A stretch of DNA of 64,000 nucleotides from NCBI RefSeq assembly GCF_036964665.1, contig NZ_JBAMDA010000001.1, positions 1,960,001 through 2,024,000 of the forward strand. The letters are read 5' to 3'. The notes beneath the pieces are model-generated. The model ran no database searches and was not told where the DNA came from. It saw only the letters and a list, made by a program, of their open reading frames with translations. A program made the translations under genes and the position numbers. Origin of the DNA: Nitrobacter sp. NHB1 (GTDB lineage: Bacteria > Pseudomonadota > Alphaproteobacteria > Rhizobiales > Xanthobacteraceae). Within the stretch, counting starts at the first letter, position 1. The number at the start of each line of letters is the position of its first letter. Shown in pieces: positions 1-8,274 of the stretch.

Positions 1-528
<528 letters not shown>

Positions 529-848
529 GACTTGAAACTTTGAGCCGGCTGATCACAACGTTTGACGAGGTCCCACCATTCTTGCCGACCCAAATTCTTT
601 CGAACCGAAGCCGACAGCCATCCGCGATTCACATCGCTGATGACGATGGTGTAACCTTTGAAACGTGTACCGCCGAAGTCTTTCGTCCGGTCTCAATCCC
701 CGAAAGCCGAAGCCTCCGCTGATCGAGACCCGCAAGGACTCCGCCGTCCACGTTTCTCTTTCTTCATCTTCACTTGTCAAACAGCCCGGATCCAGAAGAT
801 CCGCTTCCATCTCTGGAAGTTTCGCAAAGCGCTCACCGGACGACAAAT

Positions 849-872
849 AACAACCGATGGTTATCGGTTGTT
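849..872 (-). repeat. Perfect hairpin in the rrn leader
   Basis: AACAACCGAT and its exact reverse complement flank a 4-nt loop, giving a 10-bp perfect stem. It lies about 80 nt downstream of the predicted rrn start. It could be an RNA-processing or antitermination element of the precursor rRNA, but the sequence alone does not say which. Apart from the promoter and this stem, the stretch 529-1233 shows no gene. Confidence 0.55.
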
Positions 873-955
873 GATTCGCTCAACCTAGTGAGGAACTTAC
901 CGGCGCGGCAAAGCGTCTTGGCAAGAGCCGAAGCAGCGCCGCGCTCAGTGGCCGG

Positions 956-985
956 TTTATAGCCTCACCCTCGGACGCTTGTCAA
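956..985 (-). promoter_or_regulatory. rrn operon promoter
   Basis: On the minus strand a perfect TTGACA (-35, 980-985) is followed after an 18-bp spacer by TATAAA (-10, 956-961), pointing at the 16S gene. Transcription would start near 949. Consensus hexamers are unusual in such a GC-rich genome and fit an rRNA promoter. The leader at about 768-790 reads GCTGTTTGACA on the minus strand, which resembles the boxA-like antitermination region of related rrn leaders; that part is an inference. Confidence 0.8.
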
Positions 986-1233
986 CGCCCATCGTCAACA
1001 AAATGTTGCACTGGGCAAAAACAAAATTGCAGCGTGAAAAGCCCCGAGCCATCGGGCATTTGCGCCGTACTTGAGCCACATTCCTGCGACGTTCTCATCG
1101 GGAAATTAAGTGTTGAATCGCCGATTGCTAGGGGTATCGGCCATTCGGTGGCTTCAGAAGACGGCGATCGTCCATGACCGCATCGCCTCATCCGGGGAAC
1201 CGCAACACATCGAGGGGTTCAGGCGCCATTGAT

Positions 1234-1300
1234 GTTCGTGATTCCCGGTTCGTGATCCTCGGATGTTCGTGACTCCCGCGCCACCTGCGCGTGATTCCCG
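1234..1300. repeat. Four copies of a 14-bp degenerate direct repeat
   Basis: The motif GTTCGTGAYYCYCG occurs at 1234-1247, 1248-1261 and 1265-1278, with a weaker copy (GCGCGTGATTCCCG) at 1287-1300. It lies in the intergenic region about 100 bp upstream of the M23 peptidase gene. It could be a cluster of regulator-binding sites or a decayed short repeat. Confidence 0.5.
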
Positions 1301-1396
1301 GGCCGGCATGAAATACGCGAGACTTCCCCACGTCTCTCTTCCGGAGGGGTTTGGAGTCCGCAAAGCGCAGGAATTTCGGCGGTCGCAGATGGAACT

Positions 1397-3466
1397 TTGG
1401 GGGACGGCGGGTTGAATACATCACGTGGTGGACATCGCGGGCGCGAGACCGGGATTATTGATCTCGGCCACGAGCCGCCGCTTTCCGCCGACGGATCCGA
1501 AGCCGCCGTGATCGACCGCCGCCGCGTCTCCGTGCAGTGGTTCAGCGGCACCATTCTCACAGGTCTGTGCGGCGCGGCTCTCATCGGCGGCGCCGTTTTT
1601 GCGTCGCTCGACGGCGAGACCACCTTTGCGAGGATGCCCGAGCACGTGGAGGGCGCGCTGCGCGGCTCGTTTGGAGCCGGCGACCATCAGACCAGCCTTC
1701 ACAAGAGCGATCGCCTGCCACCGCCGAGCGAGGCCGCCGCCGCAAAGCACGTTATCCGTGTCTCGACTGTGACCCGCGCCGGCAACCGCGACGTGATGCG
1801 GGTTCGGCCCTTCGTTCGCGTATCCGGCAACCTGTCGATGGCGACCAGCGATCTCAGCGCGAAGATCCCGCCATTCAACGCCCAACGCCTGATGGCCGAC
1901 GCCGGAAGCCACGCTCCGACCGCCGAAGATGCCAGCGACGCCGCCGCGGCGGCGGCAGCGGAGCCCGACGCCGAAGTCTCCTTTGTGACCCGCGATCTTG
2001 CGCCGATCCTGCCGAAGGCGAAGATCGCAGCAACCGTTCCGATCGATGAAGTCCTGATGCAGGTGCGCGATGCCTCGAACTGGCGCGGCAATGGCGGCGT
2101 GCGCTACACCATGGCCGACGCCACGGCCGACGCCGCCGGCGCAACGTCGAGCATCAAGATGGCCTACGCCGCGGAAGGTGGCGTCGATCCCTATGCCGGA
2201 TTCGAGGCCCGCATCGTCCCTGAAAACGTGACGTTGCTCCCGAAGACCAAGGAGCAACTCACCGGCGGCAATCCGGTCGGCGAGCGCGTGCATCTGGTCA
2301 AGAAAGGCGACACCGTCGTCTCGGTGCTGCGGGACCAGGGCGCGACAACGGAAGAAGCGCAGGCGATCGCGGCGACGCTCGGGCCGCGCGGCCGCAACGG
2401 CGGTCTTAAGGAAGGGCAGAAACTGCGCATCCTGATGGCGCCTGCCGCTCCCGGCCAGCGACTTCAGCCCTATCGCGTGATCGTGGCGAACGATTCGACG
2501 ATCGAGGCCGTCGCCGCGCTGTCGGATCTCGGCAAATACGTCGCCGTCGACGTCGCGAGCATGAATTCAGCAGGAGAGATCGCCGACAACAGTGACAACG
2601 ACGACGATGGCAGCGGTGTCCGGCTTTATCAAAGCGTCTACGAGACCGCGCTACGCGACAAGGTGCCGCCTGCCGTCATCGAAGACATGGTCCGGATCTA
2701 CTCCTACGACATCGATTTCCAGCGCAAGGTGCAGCCTGGCGATTCATTCGACGTCTTCTACGCCGGAGACGACGAAGGAACGCCGGCGACCGAGAAGAAT
2801 GAAGTGCTTTATACCTCGCTCACCGTGGGCGGCGAAACCAAGAAATACTATCGCTTCCAGACCCCTGACGACGCCATCGTCGATTACTATGACGAGACCG
2901 GCAAGAGCGCGAAGAAATTCCTGGTCCGCAAACCGGTCGCCAGCGCCATCATGCGGTCCGGCTTCGGCATTCGTCGTCACCCCATCCTCGGCTATGTGAA
3001 AATGCATACCGGCGTCGACTGGGCTACACCGTACGGCACGCCGATCTTCGCAGCCGGCAATGGCATCGTCGAAAAGGCCGAATGGGAAGGCGGCTATGGC
3101 AAGTACGTCCGCATCAAGCACAACAACGGCTATGAAACCGCCTATGGTCACATGTCGGCCTTCGCGAAAGGCATGGCGCCCGGCAAGCGCGTGCGGCAGG
3201 GCCAGGTGATCGGTTTCGTCGGCTCGACCGGCCGCTCCACCGGCCCCCATGTGCACTACGAAATTCTGGTCAACGGCCGTTTCGTCGATCCGATGCGCGT
3301 CAGGCTCCCGCGCGGGCGATCACTGGAGGGTCCGGTCCTTGCCAGTTTCGAGAAGGAACGCAACCGGCTCGATGCGATGATGAACAGCCACAATGCCAGC
3401 GCCCTGGTGTCGGATGCCGCTGGCTCCCCTGCCCTGCCGCAGGCCCGGCAGGTCACCAACCGCTGA
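1397..3466 (+). CDS. LysM / M23 family zinc metallopeptidase (cell-wall endopeptidase)
   Basis: This 689-residue protein probably cleaves peptidoglycan cross-bridges in the periplasm. An N-terminal membrane anchor (about residues 52-70) is followed by a long low-complexity linker, a LysM-like peptidoglycan-binding module (about 296-345) and a C-terminal M23/LytM domain (about 522-620). The LytM zinc site is intact: HTGVD (H537, D541) and HVH (618-620). Starts are uncertain: TTG at 1397 opens the frame, but a second TTG at 1412 has a better-placed GGGGGAC upstream. Close homologues are monocistronic division/morphogenesis peptidases in Rhizobiales; the exact substrate cannot be told from sequence. 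Confidence 0.9.
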   Translation: MGDGGLNTSRGGHRGRETGIIDLGHEPPLSADGSEAAVIDRRRVSVQWFSGTILTGLCGAALIGGAVFASLDGETTFARMPEHVEGALRGSFGAGDHQTSLHKSDRLPPPSEAAAAKHVIRVSTVTRAGNRDVMRVRPFVRVSGNLSMATSDLSAKIPPFNAQRLMADAGSHAPTAEDASDAAAAAAAEPDAEVSFVTRDLAPILPKAKIAATVPIDEVLMQVRDASNWRGNGGVRYTMADATADAAGATSSIKMAYAAEGGVDPYAGFEARIVPENVTLLPKTKEQLTGGNPVGERVHLVKKGDTVVSVLRDQGATTEEAQAIAATLGPRGRNGGLKEGQKLRILMAPAAPGQRLQPYRVIVANDSTIEAVAALSDLGKYVAVDVASMNSAGEIADNSDNDDDGSGVRLYQSVYETALRDKVPPAVIEDMVRIYSYDIDFQRKVQPGDSFDVFYAGDDEGTPATEKNEVLYTSLTVGGETKKYYRFQTPDDAIVDYYDETGKSAKKFLVRKPVASAIMRSGFGIRRHPILGYVKMHTGVDWATPYGTPIFAAGNGIVEKAEWEGGYGKYVRIKHNNGYETAYGHMSAFAKGMAPGKRVRQGQVIGFVGSTGRSTGPHVHYEILVNGRFVDPMRVRLPRGRSLEGPVLASFEKERNRLDAMMNSHNASALVSDAAGSPALPQARQVTNR

Positions 3467-3556
3467 GCACACAGGCGCATCGGCGTGCTGTGAACTAACG
3501 GCGACCTGTTCGACTTTTCACCTCTCTATCTTTTGCAGAATTGCAACATCCGAGCC

Positions 3557-4843
3557 ATGACCGACCACCGCAAGCTGCTGCGTTCGATCTTCGATGCGGC
3601 TGTGGCAGCCGCGCATCCGGACGACATTCTCGATGCCTATTTGCCGCGACCGCCGAAAGGCCGCGTGATCTGCCTTGCCGCGGGAAAAAGCGCCGCCGCC
3701 ATGGCGGCCGCCGCTGAACGGCACTACCTCGGCGCCGCCGGTCTCGATCCCGCGCGCTTGACCGGCGTCGCCACGACACGTCATGGCCACGGCGTGCCGA
3801 CACGCCGCATTGAAGTGATCGAGGCAGGCCACCCCGTGCCCGACGAGGCAAGCTTGCGCGGCGCCGACCTCAGCCTGAAGCTCGCGAGCACCGCGAACGC
3901 CGACGACCTCCTGCTGGTGCTGCTGTCCGGGGGCGGCTCGGCGAACTGGATTGCGCCTGTGGACGGGGTGTCGTTGGCGCAGAAGCAGCAGGTCAACCGT
4001 GCCCTGCTCCGCTCCGGCGCCCCGGTCGGCGACGTCAACACGGTGCGCAGGCATCTGTCGCGGATCAAGGGCGGGCGACTGGCGCGGGCCGGCCGGCGCG
4101 CCGGGATCGTGACGCTGGCGATATCGGATGTGCCGCGCGACGAGCCGGCCGCCATTGCCTCCGGCCCGACCGTGCCCGATCCGACGACCTTGGCCCACGC
4201 CCGCGCGCTGGTGGAAAAATACAACCTCGCACTCGACGATGCCGTCATCCGTGCCCTGAACGATCCGGTCAATGAGAGCTGCAAGCCCGGCGATCCCGCC
4301 TTCGCGCGTGCCCGTTTCGAGATCATCGCGCGCCCCAAAACCTCGCTCGACGCCGCCATCAGGATCGCGCGCGATACCGGCTACGAGGTACTCGATCTCG
4401 GCGCCGATCTCGAAGGCGAGGCCCGCGATGTCGCCGCGGATCATGCGAAACTGGCGCTCCGGGCGCGCGCCGACGGCCGAAAGCTCGCCATCCTGTCGGG
4501 CGGCGAACTCACGGTCACGGTGCGCGGCAACGGACGCGGCGGGCCTAATCAGGAATATGCGCTGTCGCTCGTGTCACAGCTCAGAGACACGCCTGATATT
4601 TCCGCGCTGGCGGCCGACACCGACGGCGCCGACGGCGGCGCGGGCAACGCCTCCGATCCGGCCGGCGCCGTGATCGACGCCCGCACCTTCGCGGCGATGC
4701 GCGCGCAAAAGCTCGACCCTGCCGCCTATCTCGCCAACAACGATGCCACCGCCTTTTTCGCCGCCACCGGCGATCTGCTGCTGACCGGCCCGACGCTCAC
4801 CAACGTCAATGACATCCGGGTCATCCTGGTGGATGCCGTCTGA
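3557..4843 (+). CDS. gckA: Glycerate 2-kinase (MOFRL family)
   Basis: The 428-residue protein has the two-domain GckA/TtuD architecture: an N-terminal DUF4147 domain (LAAGKSAAAM near residue 40, LLVLLSGGGSAN near 120) and a C-terminal MOFRL domain (LSGGELTVTVRGNGRGGPNQ near 310, then DTDGADGG). It phosphorylates D-glycerate to 2-phosphoglycerate in the serine/glyoxylate route. Older annotations call the family hydroxypyruvate reductase. The ATG at 3557 was chosen over an in-frame TTG at 3533 because family proteins begin at this point. It lies 90 bp after the M23 gene and may be co-transcribed with it. Confidence 0.92.
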   Translation: MTDHRKLLRSIFDAAVAAAHPDDILDAYLPRPPKGRVICLAAGKSAAAMAAAAERHYLGAAGLDPARLTGVATTRHGHGVPTRRIEVIEAGHPVPDEASLRGADLSLKLASTANADDLLLVLLSGGGSANWIAPVDGVSLAQKQQVNRALLRSGAPVGDVNTVRRHLSRIKGGRLARAGRRAGIVTLAISDVPRDEPAAIASGPTVPDPTTLAHARALVEKYNLALDDAVIRALNDPVNESCKPGDPAFARARFEIIARPKTSLDAAIRIARDTGYEVLDLGADLEGEARDVAADHAKLALRARADGRKLAILSGGELTVTVRGNGRGGPNQEYALSLVSQLRDTPDISALAADTDGADGGAGNASDPAGAVIDARTFAAMRAQKLDPAAYLANNDATAFFAATGDLLLTGPTLTNVNDIRVILVDAV

Positions 4844-4888
4844 TCCGGTGATGCTGTCGCTGCATGTGTCGTCGTCACGCAACCCGCG

Positions 4889-5158
4889 TCAGAAGTCGCG
4901 CGCGATCCTCGCCAGCATGACGAGCAGCGCCTCGCGATTTTCCGCCCCCAGCAATTCGTTGAGGCGCGTTTCGTGCCTGGTCGAGATCAGTTTCCTGGCG
5001 CGCGACAGAACGGCGCGGCCCTTGTCGGTCAGCATCAGCACATGCGACCGGCGATCGACCGTTGAGCGCGTCCGCGCGCACAGAAGCCGGTGCGGAAACG
5101 GGATCGTGCGACCTTCCAACTGCATGACGTTCTCCCGATCGGACAGAAGCGCCCGGAA
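4889..5158 (-). pseudogene. Remnant of a MarR-family regulator (C-terminal half)
   Basis: The frame gives the wing and C-terminal helix of a MarR protein (STVDRRSHVLMLTDKGRAVL, then a dimerisation helix ending at 4889). The first helices of the winged helix are missing, and the recognition-helix region (LEGRTIPFPHRLLCARTR) is corrupted, as after a small deletion or frameshift. The upstream end runs straight into a dispersed palindromic repeat (5159-5215). A MarR protein is usually about 140-170 residues; only about 85 are recognisable. It lies convergent with gckA. A short functional peptide cannot be excluded but is unlikely. Confidence 0.7.
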
Positions 5159-5215
5159 ACGTCGTTGCCGGGCATCGCCAAAAAGATCGGTGCCCGGATC
5201 AAGTCCGGGCATGAC
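5159..5215. repeat. Dispersed palindromic repeat (CCCGGACTTGATCCGGG type)
   Basis: The segment carries TGCCGGGCAT and a palindrome around GCCCGGATCAAGTCCGGGC, ending in ATGACG. The same element occurs in fuller form at 37750-37822 and as a relative at 48590-48708. Here it abuts the 5' break of the marR remnant. Confidence 0.7.
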
Positions 5216-5286
5216 GATGCCGTTAAAAACAGAGAGACTCGAACCGCGAACGCTTTTCCGGCCAATGCCTGTTGCAGCGCGGCGCG

Positions 5287-5685
5287 TTACGCCGAGATCA
5301 GCGCGACCTCATCGTCGTCGACCTGATCGTCGAGCGGAGCGAACGTGGTGAGCGGTCTGGTCGATAGCGTGATCGGCTTGCGTTGACCGTGCACAGCCGG
5401 CACCCCATGGGGCTGCCGTGCTTCGCGCGACAGCGCGAACAGCGTGGAGCCGACGCGGCCGCCAAGCTGAACCAGATCGCGCTCCGAGCAGCTCGATGCG
5501 ACCGACAGCGCCAGCGCGTGCAGATGGCTCCGGCGGTAGCAGAACATCGCCAGCATCGCTCGTACATCCGGAGCAATGCTGGCGATGAGCTGCGGCAATC
5601 CATGCTCGTTGGCACGATACATGGTCCCCAACAGATCGTCGTTGACCGGACAGAGATCGTTCTCGAATGCGTCGCGGCTCGACAT
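5287..5685 (-). CDS. Conserved hypothetical protein
   Basis: A 132-residue soluble protein with no recognised catalytic motif. It has several Cys/His residues in the middle (MFCYRRSHLHALAL, SSCSERDLVQLGGRVG) and an acidic C-terminus (DDQVDDDEVALISA). The ATG at 5685 is preceded by a strong GAGGAG Shine-Dalgarno sequence 8 nt upstream, which supports a real gene. Proteins like this are common in Nitrobacteraceae, but their function is unknown to me. Confidence 0.7.
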   Translation of the reverse strand: MSSRDAFENDLCPVNDDLLGTMYRANEHGLPQLIASIAPDVRAMLAMFCYRRSHLHALALSVASSCSERDLVQLGGRVGSTLFALSREARQPHGVPAVHGQRKPITLSTRPLTTFAPLDDQVDDDEVALISA

Positions 5686-5826
5686 GCGGGATTCTCCTCG
5701 ACCATGAGGATGCCGCGCAATTTCCTAACGAGGAGTTAACCACGCGTGCGAAGGATGCGCGGACGGCCTTGCAATCCGGTTCCGAATCGGAACCACGGTC
5801 ATGGGCCGATTCGCGAACGCCGCCGG

Positions 5827-6237
5827 TCAGGCGTTGAACGCCATGACAACGGACAAGCCGAAGCCGGTGAGATGGTGCAGCGCCTGATCGACGCCGATCA
5901 GCGTCCAGAACCACGGATGCTGCCCCTCCTGCGTCACGTTGAAGGTGGAGGCGCAGAACCCCTTGACGCGATCCACGACGATATGGATCGCAAAATCGAT
6001 AAATGCGATGAACCAGAATCGCGGCGCGATGACGAGGATCAGGACCAGCGCCAGCGCCAAATGCACGAGACAGTGCGCGAGCAGCGGCAGCGCCCAGCCG
6101 GTCTTCTGATCCTTGCCGATCGCCATCCAGGAATTCTGCAACACGAAATCGGCAATCACGTGCTTGACGGTCAGCACGGCCATCCAGCCAGCCAGCGGAC
6201 CCACCGCGATCGACGACGACAATGAGGGAAGCAGCAC
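5827..6237 (-). CDS. DUF3307 family membrane protein
   Basis: A 136-residue integral membrane protein with about three to four hydrophobic segments and the family pattern HVIADFVLQ near the N-terminus, an internal LLAHCLVHLALAL and IVVDRVKG. DUF3307 proteins are small membrane proteins of unknown role. The start is a GTG at 6237; the next in-frame ATG (MAVLTVKH) would remove part of the first helix. It stands alone between the hypothetical gene at 5.3 kb and the DUF6537 gene. Confidence 0.8.
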   Translation of the reverse strand: MLLPSLSSSIAVGPLAGWMAVLTVKHVIADFVLQNSWMAIGKDQKTGWALPLLAHCLVHLALALVLILVIAPRFWFIAFIDFAIHIVVDRVKGFCASTFNVTQEGQHPWFWTLIGVDQALHHLTGFGLSVVMAFNA

Positions 6238-6298
6238 GCGGACGCCCTTTAATTATATTTAATAAAAATAGACTCGCACACACCGAAGATACGGGTCC

Positions 6299-6339
6299 GG
6301 AATCCAGTATCCACAGACTATCTCATGTTACTGGATTCC
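6299..6339. repeat. Inverted repeat
   Basis: Perfect 11-bp arms GGAATCCAGTA (6299-6309) and TACTGGATTCC (6329-6339) are separated by 19 bp, in the gap between the DUF6537 gene's 3' end and the DUF3307 gene's start. It looks like one of the short dispersed palindromes of this genome. It has no T-tract and so is not a typical intrinsic terminator. Confidence 0.6.
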
Positions 6340-6423
6340 CGATAGCCGCTGACACGGCTTGGGGAATGACGGCCCGAGTTTCTCACCGGCCACTCCCTCG
6401 TGCGAAAGCTACCCGCATATTTT

Positions 6424-7296
6424 TTAAGGACCGGCGCCGGCCCGCTCCCTGATCCCGGCGATGACGCGTTTCAAGGATTCCTGCCGCGGATCGGAATTCA
6501 CGGCTGCGCGGGCCTCGGTTATGGCGCCGGCCACATCCGGACAGGCCAGCGTGCCGTCGAACGTCGGCTTGACGATTTGGTCGACGATCAAATTCCAGTC
6601 CCTCAAACTCTGCGTGTAACCCTCGCCATGGCCCTGCATCATCTCGGCCGTCGCGACCACGGCGGCGACTGCCGCAGGCTGCTTTGTCAGGCTGCGATCG
6701 ACCATGTGCAGCCAGCGCTCGACCCAGACGCGCTCCCTGGCATAGCGGAGTGAGGACAACCGCCATCGCTTGAGCGAGGCTTTGATTCTGAGACGGCGAC
6801 GCCCGAAGCCGCTTGCCGCGCTGAACCGCATAGTGACGGGCAGGTGCAGCCATCCCGGATACTCCAATGCCCGCAGCACGGGACCGGCCACTCTTTCCGG
6901 CAGCGACGATACCAGTTCGTCGAGACGCAGCTTGCGGACATCGTCCGGCGGAACGCCCGGACCCGCCGCGGCTCCGGCAAGCTTGAGCTGCGCCATCCGG
7001 ACGACGTCGTCGTAAGCCATGCGCACGGCCATCAGCCGCGCGATGTCGGCGAATACCGCGTCATCGACATTGCGCCGGCCGATGAAGCGCCTCAGCCGGG
7101 CGACATAGAGCTGCGCGTAGCTCGGTCCCTGATAATCGATCAGGCGGTTCACGGCTTCGGCCGCGACCGGCCTCACCCCGTCGGGCAGACCAGCGGGCAG
7201 CGCCGGCACTGGATTGTCGTCGTCGCCGAGGACAGCAGCGAAGATCGAGCGGATCGCGGGAAGAGCACCGGCGGCTTTGGGAGCGCCGGGATTCAT
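6424..7296 (-). CDS. Stand-alone DUF6537 domain protein (C-terminal domain of indolepyruvate oxidoreductase-type proteins)
   Basis: The 290-residue protein resembles the C-terminal domain found on alphaproteobacterial indolepyruvate:ferredoxin oxidoreductase beta-type proteins: LIDYQGPSYAQLYVARL near residue 50, then LAVRMAYDDVVRMAQLKLAG and a helical tail. No thiamine-diphosphate, Fe-S or gamma-subunit domain is present, so it is unlikely to be an oxidoreductase itself. Its ATG overlaps the stop of the upstream cyclic-nucleotide-binding gene (ATGA), so the two are translationally coupled. The stand-alone form suggests a regulatory or scaffold role; this is inference. Confidence 0.7.
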   Translation of the reverse strand: MNPGAPKAAGALPAIRSIFAAVLGDDDNPVPALPAGLPDGVRPVAAEAVNRLIDYQGPSYAQLYVARLRRFIGRRNVDDAVFADIARLMAVRMAYDDVVRMAQLKLAGAAAGPGVPPDDVRKLRLDELVSSLPERVAGPVLRALEYPGWLHLPVTMRFSAASGFGRRRLRIKASLKRWRLSSLRYARERVWVERWLHMVDRSLTKQPAAVAAVVATAEMMQGHGEGYTQSLRDWNLIVDQIVKPTFDGTLACPDVAGAITEARAAVNSDPRQESLKRVIAGIRERAGAGP

Positions 7297-7961
7297 GCCA
7301 ACTCGGGTGTCGCGGCCGCCGGCGCCGTACGGTCGGCGAGCCGCTCCTCGAGCTTGCCGATGTTCTGAAACAGCCGCGCGCTGGCCAGCCGTAGGAAGTA
7401 GAAGCCGAATTCGGGATTCTGGACGTAAAGCTCCTCCACTTGGCGATAGCTGACGCTGAGCACCGTGCCACTTTCGATGCATTCGAGCGACTGGGTGCGC
7501 TCGTTGGAAGGCGATAGCATCCCGAGTTCACCCACAATGGAGCCGACCGGAAGCTCGATGCCAGACTCCACCAGACGATAGCGGCCGCTGACGATGTAGA
7601 GCATCGTTTCGGCTTTCTCATCCTTGTAGAACAGCATGTCGCCGGCCTCGCATTTGCGTTTGGTCATGAAGGGCTTCAGCCAGTTCATCGACAGGTCGCC
7701 GTTCACGGACTTCTTCACTTCGCGCACGAGCAGCAGCATCTGGTGCAGGCGATAGCCGTTAAGGCAAAACAGCCCGGCGTGAAGCCCGAACTGCAGAACG
7801 TTGTGAAGCGAGATCGCGGTGATCATCAGCACGAGATTGGCCAGCATGCCGAAGACACGGAGCGGAATCATGGTCCGCATGGTGTAGGTGGCGACCACGA
7901 AGAACGAGGCGGCCAGACTGCCGATGGTTCCAAGATGTTCGGCTAAATGTGATGTGTCCAT
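7293..7961 (-). CDS. Membrane protein with cyclic nucleotide-binding domain
   Basis: A 222-residue protein with three hydrophobic segments in the first 75 residues (YgjV-like), then a cyclic nucleotide-binding beta-roll (about 90-205) with GDMLFYKDEKAETMLYIVSG and PVGSIVGELGML. The phosphate-binding-cassette position reads GELGMLSPSNERTQS, which keeps the GE and the R expected for cNMP contact. There is no DNA-binding domain, so it is a membrane sensor rather than a Crp regulator. The ATG at 7961 was chosen because upstream codons show no protein-like sequence. It is coupled to the DUF6537 gene by a 4-nt overlap. Confidence 0.8.
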   Translation of the reverse strand: MDTSHLAEHLGTIGSLAASFFVVATYTMRTMIPLRVFGMLANLVLMITAISLHNVLQFGLHAGLFCLNGYRLHQMLLLVREVKKSVNGDLSMNWLKPFMTKRKCEAGDMLFYKDEKAETMLYIVSGRYRLVESGIELPVGSIVGELGMLSPSNERTQSLECIESGTVLSVSYRQVEELYVQNPEFGFYFLRLASARLFQNIGKLEERLADRTAPAAATPELA

Positions 7962-8116
7962 GGCGATCCAGCCAAACTCCTGACGATGATGAGGTTCGCG
8001 GCGATTTATACGGGAAGACAGCGGGTATACCCAATTATACCCCATTTCCCGGCAAAAATGCCGCCCTGCCGGCACCCTGTGGGCGCCAGCCCTCACGTCG
8101 CGCGGGCGGGGGGCAT

Positions 8117-8235
8117 TTCGCTTCTGATGGAATCAGAAGCGAGGCTCTATGATTTTGAATTGACGCGTTTTCTTCACGCGAACCGATGCCCATCCCCGGG
8201 TCAAGCCCGAGGACATGCTGCGCTCGAAAACGCTC
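8117..8235. repeat. Dispersed repeat, family R1 copy A
   Basis: The element starts with a hairpin CTTCTGATGGAATCAGAAG, continues through GGCTCTATGATTTTGA and GACGCGTTTTCTTCACGCGA, and ends with CGCTCGAAAACGCT. Near-identical copies lie at 14986-15090 (same orientation), 17611-17714 (inverted) and, partially, at 35840-35900 (inverted). It sits in an intergenic gap and has no coding capacity. Confidence 0.85.
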
Positions 8236-8274
8236 TCATCCACCGCGCCGCGTGCGTTGACGTCTGAACGCGAT

